Below, in pieces: positions 5,258 to 6,688 of a stretch of 6,688 bases of DNA (position 1 is the stretch's first letter; each line of letters starts with the position of its first letter). Origin of the DNA: Thermoflexales bacterium (GTDB lineage Bacteria > Chloroflexota > Anaerolineae > Fen-1058); assembly GCA_030834835.1 (NCBI GenBank), contig JAUQXD010001159.1, positions 1 to 6,688 of the forward strand, given 5' to 3'. The position numbers were made by a program, and so were the translations under genes. The notes beneath the pieces are model-generated. The model was given only the letters and a program-made list of their open reading frames with translations. It made no database searches and was not told the origin of the DNA.

Positions 5258-6667
5258 TTATTTGGGGTTGAAGTAGTTGTACGTTGCCTTCGCCAGATCG
5301 TTGAAGATGGGATTGACCCCGGTCCAGTTCAACTCGCGGCCCGGCGCGTTGAGGAAGACCACCAGCACGTAGTCGCCGCCCGGCGATGTGACCAGCGCAG
5401 CGTCGGCGCGAGTGCTGGCATTGCCGCCCGGTCGATGGATCACCTCATTCGCATCGGGCACACCGCCGCGCAGTAGCGATGGCACATCGACCGGCGAATA
5501 TTGCGCCAGTTCGTCCAGCAGCGCGGCGCACTTCTCCGGCGTAAAGGCGTCCGCAAAGGCGACCAGCAGCGCTCCCCCGCCTGCCTTACATTGATACACC
5601 ATCTCCAACAACACACCGATCTCGGCGGGCGTCGTCTGGAGCGCGGTATCGATCGGCAGCGTCGACGAGACCGGCTGCGTGAACGGCTGCGACATCAGCG
5701 TGGTCTTTAGCCCCAGCGCCGTCATTGATGCTGTGACTTTTTTCGCGCCAGCCGCCGCATCGCCATTGCCGAGGATCGTCAACACTTCATCAGCCGGGGC
5801 AGTGCCGGCCTCGGTGCGCAACGTCGCGGTCATCCATTGCGTCAGCGCCGCCGGCCAGGGCGGTTCATACTGGCGATAGGCTTCAATCAACATCGGCAGT
5901 TTCAGCACGCCCCCGCCCGCATACGCGACATTCGCATTGAGATTCAGTTCTTCGCCGGTGCGCAAGTCTTTGACGAAAATTCCAACCGTGCCGTCAAACG
6001 TGATGAGCCGCGCCTGAAACAGGCGCGAGAGTTGATCGAGCGTGATTGGCGGAACCGCTTGATCATCAACGATCAGATCGACGTCACGCCCGGCCGCCGA
6101 CTGCAACGCCGTCTCGATCGGTTCGATCGACGCGACGATGTTGAGTTGATAACCGGGCTGGCCGGCTTGCAGCGTCATCGTCGAAGTAATCGGCTGCGGG
6201 GGCTGCACGGGCCGATCGAAGCGCGTGGCGACCGCGGCCAGTTCGGCGCGCAGGCGCTCATCGGAGTAGCCAATCACCGCCGGCACAGCGCGCGGCGCGG
6301 GCGGCTGGAAAAACAGATGGCGGATGAAGTCCGTCAACGCGGCGCTTTGATACCGCGCCTCGCGCGCCACACGCATAGTCTCCGTCACATCGACGGTGTA
6401 GCTGATGACGGCCGGTTGCAGTTCGACGGTGTCGGACAAGTAGTGCAAGCGGACGGGCCTGTCTTGCAGATCGATCTGCACCTGCGCTACAGCCGCGTCG
6501 ATCGACTGATCCGGATACGCCTGCCCGCCGATCGTCCAGGTGGCGGGCACGCGGCCCAGCGACAACTGAAAGGTCACGAACTGCACCAGCACGTAACTGA
6601 CGACGGCCAGCACGCCGATCACTTGCCATTGGCGCGACGAGGTTTGACGACGACGATAGAGACTCAT
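5258..6667 (-). CDS. Membrane-anchored envelope protein with VanW/PG_binding_4-like region and degenerate class A beta-lactamase-like domain
   Basis: The 469-residue protein starts with MSLYRRRQ, then one membrane segment at about 16-37, so the rest should face outward. Residues 41-95 and 150-215 resemble the repeated putative peptidoglycan-binding module (PG_binding_4) found in VanW-type proteins. From about 225 the sequence follows the class A beta-lactamase/PBP-like fold: GTVGIFVKDLRTGEELNLN, then GVLKLPML where SxxK is expected, and a last DYVLVVFLN strand. The catalytic Ser is Gly253 (Lys256 remains), the SDN position reads Glu-Ala-Gly (286-288) and the KTG position reads Arg-Pro-Gly (412-414). 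With all three motifs lost, hydrolase or transpeptidase activity is unlikely; binding to peptidoglycan or to another protein is more plausible. The frame is intact and codon use is normal, so this does not look like a decaying gene. Its ATG probably overlaps the stop of an upstream gene. Confidence 0.75.
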   Translation of the reverse strand: MSLYRRRQTSSRQWQVIGVLAVVSYVLVQFVTFQLSLGRVPATWTIGGQAYPDQSIDAAVAQVQIDLQDRPVRLHYLSDTVELQPAVISYTVDVTETMRVAREARYQSAALTDFIRHLFFQPPAPRAVPAVIGYSDERLRAELAAVATRFDRPVQPPQPITSTMTLQAGQPGYQLNIVASIEPIETALQSAAGRDVDLIVDDQAVPPITLDQLSRLFQARLITFDGTVGIFVKDLRTGEELNLNANVAYAGGGVLKLPMLIEAYRQYEPPWPAALTQWMTATLRTEAGTAPADEVLTILGNGDAAAGAKKVTASMTALGLKTTLMSQPFTQPVSSTLPIDTALQTTPAEIGVLLEMVYQCKAGGGALLVAFADAFTPEKCAALLDELAQYSPVDVPSLLRGGVPDANEVIHRPGGNASTRADAALVTSPGGDYVLVVFLNAPGRELNWTGVNPIFNDLAKATYNYFNPK

Positions 6668-6688
6668 GTCACCGCCACGACCAGATCG
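6664..6688 (-). CDS. Extreme C-terminus of an upstream minus-strand gene (partial)
   Basis: On the minus strand the last 24 in-frame bases read DLVVAVT and then TGA (6666-6664), which overlaps the ATG of the envelope protein as ATGA. This 4-base overlap is the commonest form of operon coupling, and the residues look like a natural beta-strand end. Another frame ends IWSWR one base before the ATG and looks less protein-like. Only seven codons are visible, so no function can be assigned. Confidence 0.35.

Noticed and set aside
5258..6667. Antibiotic-resistance beta-lactamase
   Set aside because: The fold resembles class A enzymes, but SxxK, SDN and KTG are all missing and the protein is membrane-anchored with VanW-type modules.
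1..6688. CRISPR array, insertion sequence, tRNA or rRNA
   Set aside because: No repeat-spacer pattern, transposase motif, cloverleaf or conserved rRNA sequence was seen; the only repeats are the two small inverted tandem arrays and the internal GAF duplication.

Overview
The window reads as ordinary chromosomal DNA from a GC-rich bacterium. The proteins (a GAF/SpoIIE-type phosphatase, a receiver-CpaE fusion and a VanW-type envelope protein with a beta-lactamase fold) and short inverted tandem repeats between genes fit a Chloroflexota (Chloroflexi) member best. That assignment is inference from protein style; no rRNA, tRNA or marker gene is present to confirm it.

Layout. Positions 1-111 probably hold the last 36 codons of an unrecognised plus-strand gene. 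It converges on a minus-strand pair that starts at 2126: a receiver-CpaE/TadZ-like ATPase protein (987-2126), followed without a spacer by a Sir2-family NAD-dependent deacylase (216-986). Across a 177-bp divergent intergenic region, a 947-residue membrane-anchored protein with four GAF domains and a SpoIIE/RsbU-type PP2C phosphatase runs on the plus strand (2304-5147). It converges on a minus-strand, membrane-anchored envelope protein with a class A beta-lactamase/transpeptidase-like fold (5258-6667). The start of that gene probably overlaps the stop of another minus-strand gene at the right edge.

How the genes may work together. The divergent block looks like a signalling locus. The GAF-SpoIIE protein should sense a ligand or membrane-linked signal and dephosphorylate a STAS-type anti-anti-sigma factor. 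The receiver-CpaE protein should be switched by phosphorylation of an aspartate, and is translated next to the sirtuin. No histidine kinase, STAS protein or anti-sigma kinase lies in the window, so the partners are elsewhere.

Most notable points: (1) both ends of the phosphatase gene carry small inverted arrays of short tandem repeats, heptamers in the 5' leader and nonamers in the 3' intergenic gap; (2) the beta-lactamase-fold protein has lost all three catalytic motifs (SxxK to GVLK, SDN to EAG, KTG to RPG) and is probably a non-catalytic binding protein; (3) the CpaE-like ATPase lacks both P-loop lysines; (4) GAF3 and GAF4 are a tandem duplication with a period of 166 residues. I saw no CRISPR array, insertion sequence, phage gene or RNA gene, and nothing that clearly forms a new defence or biosynthetic system.
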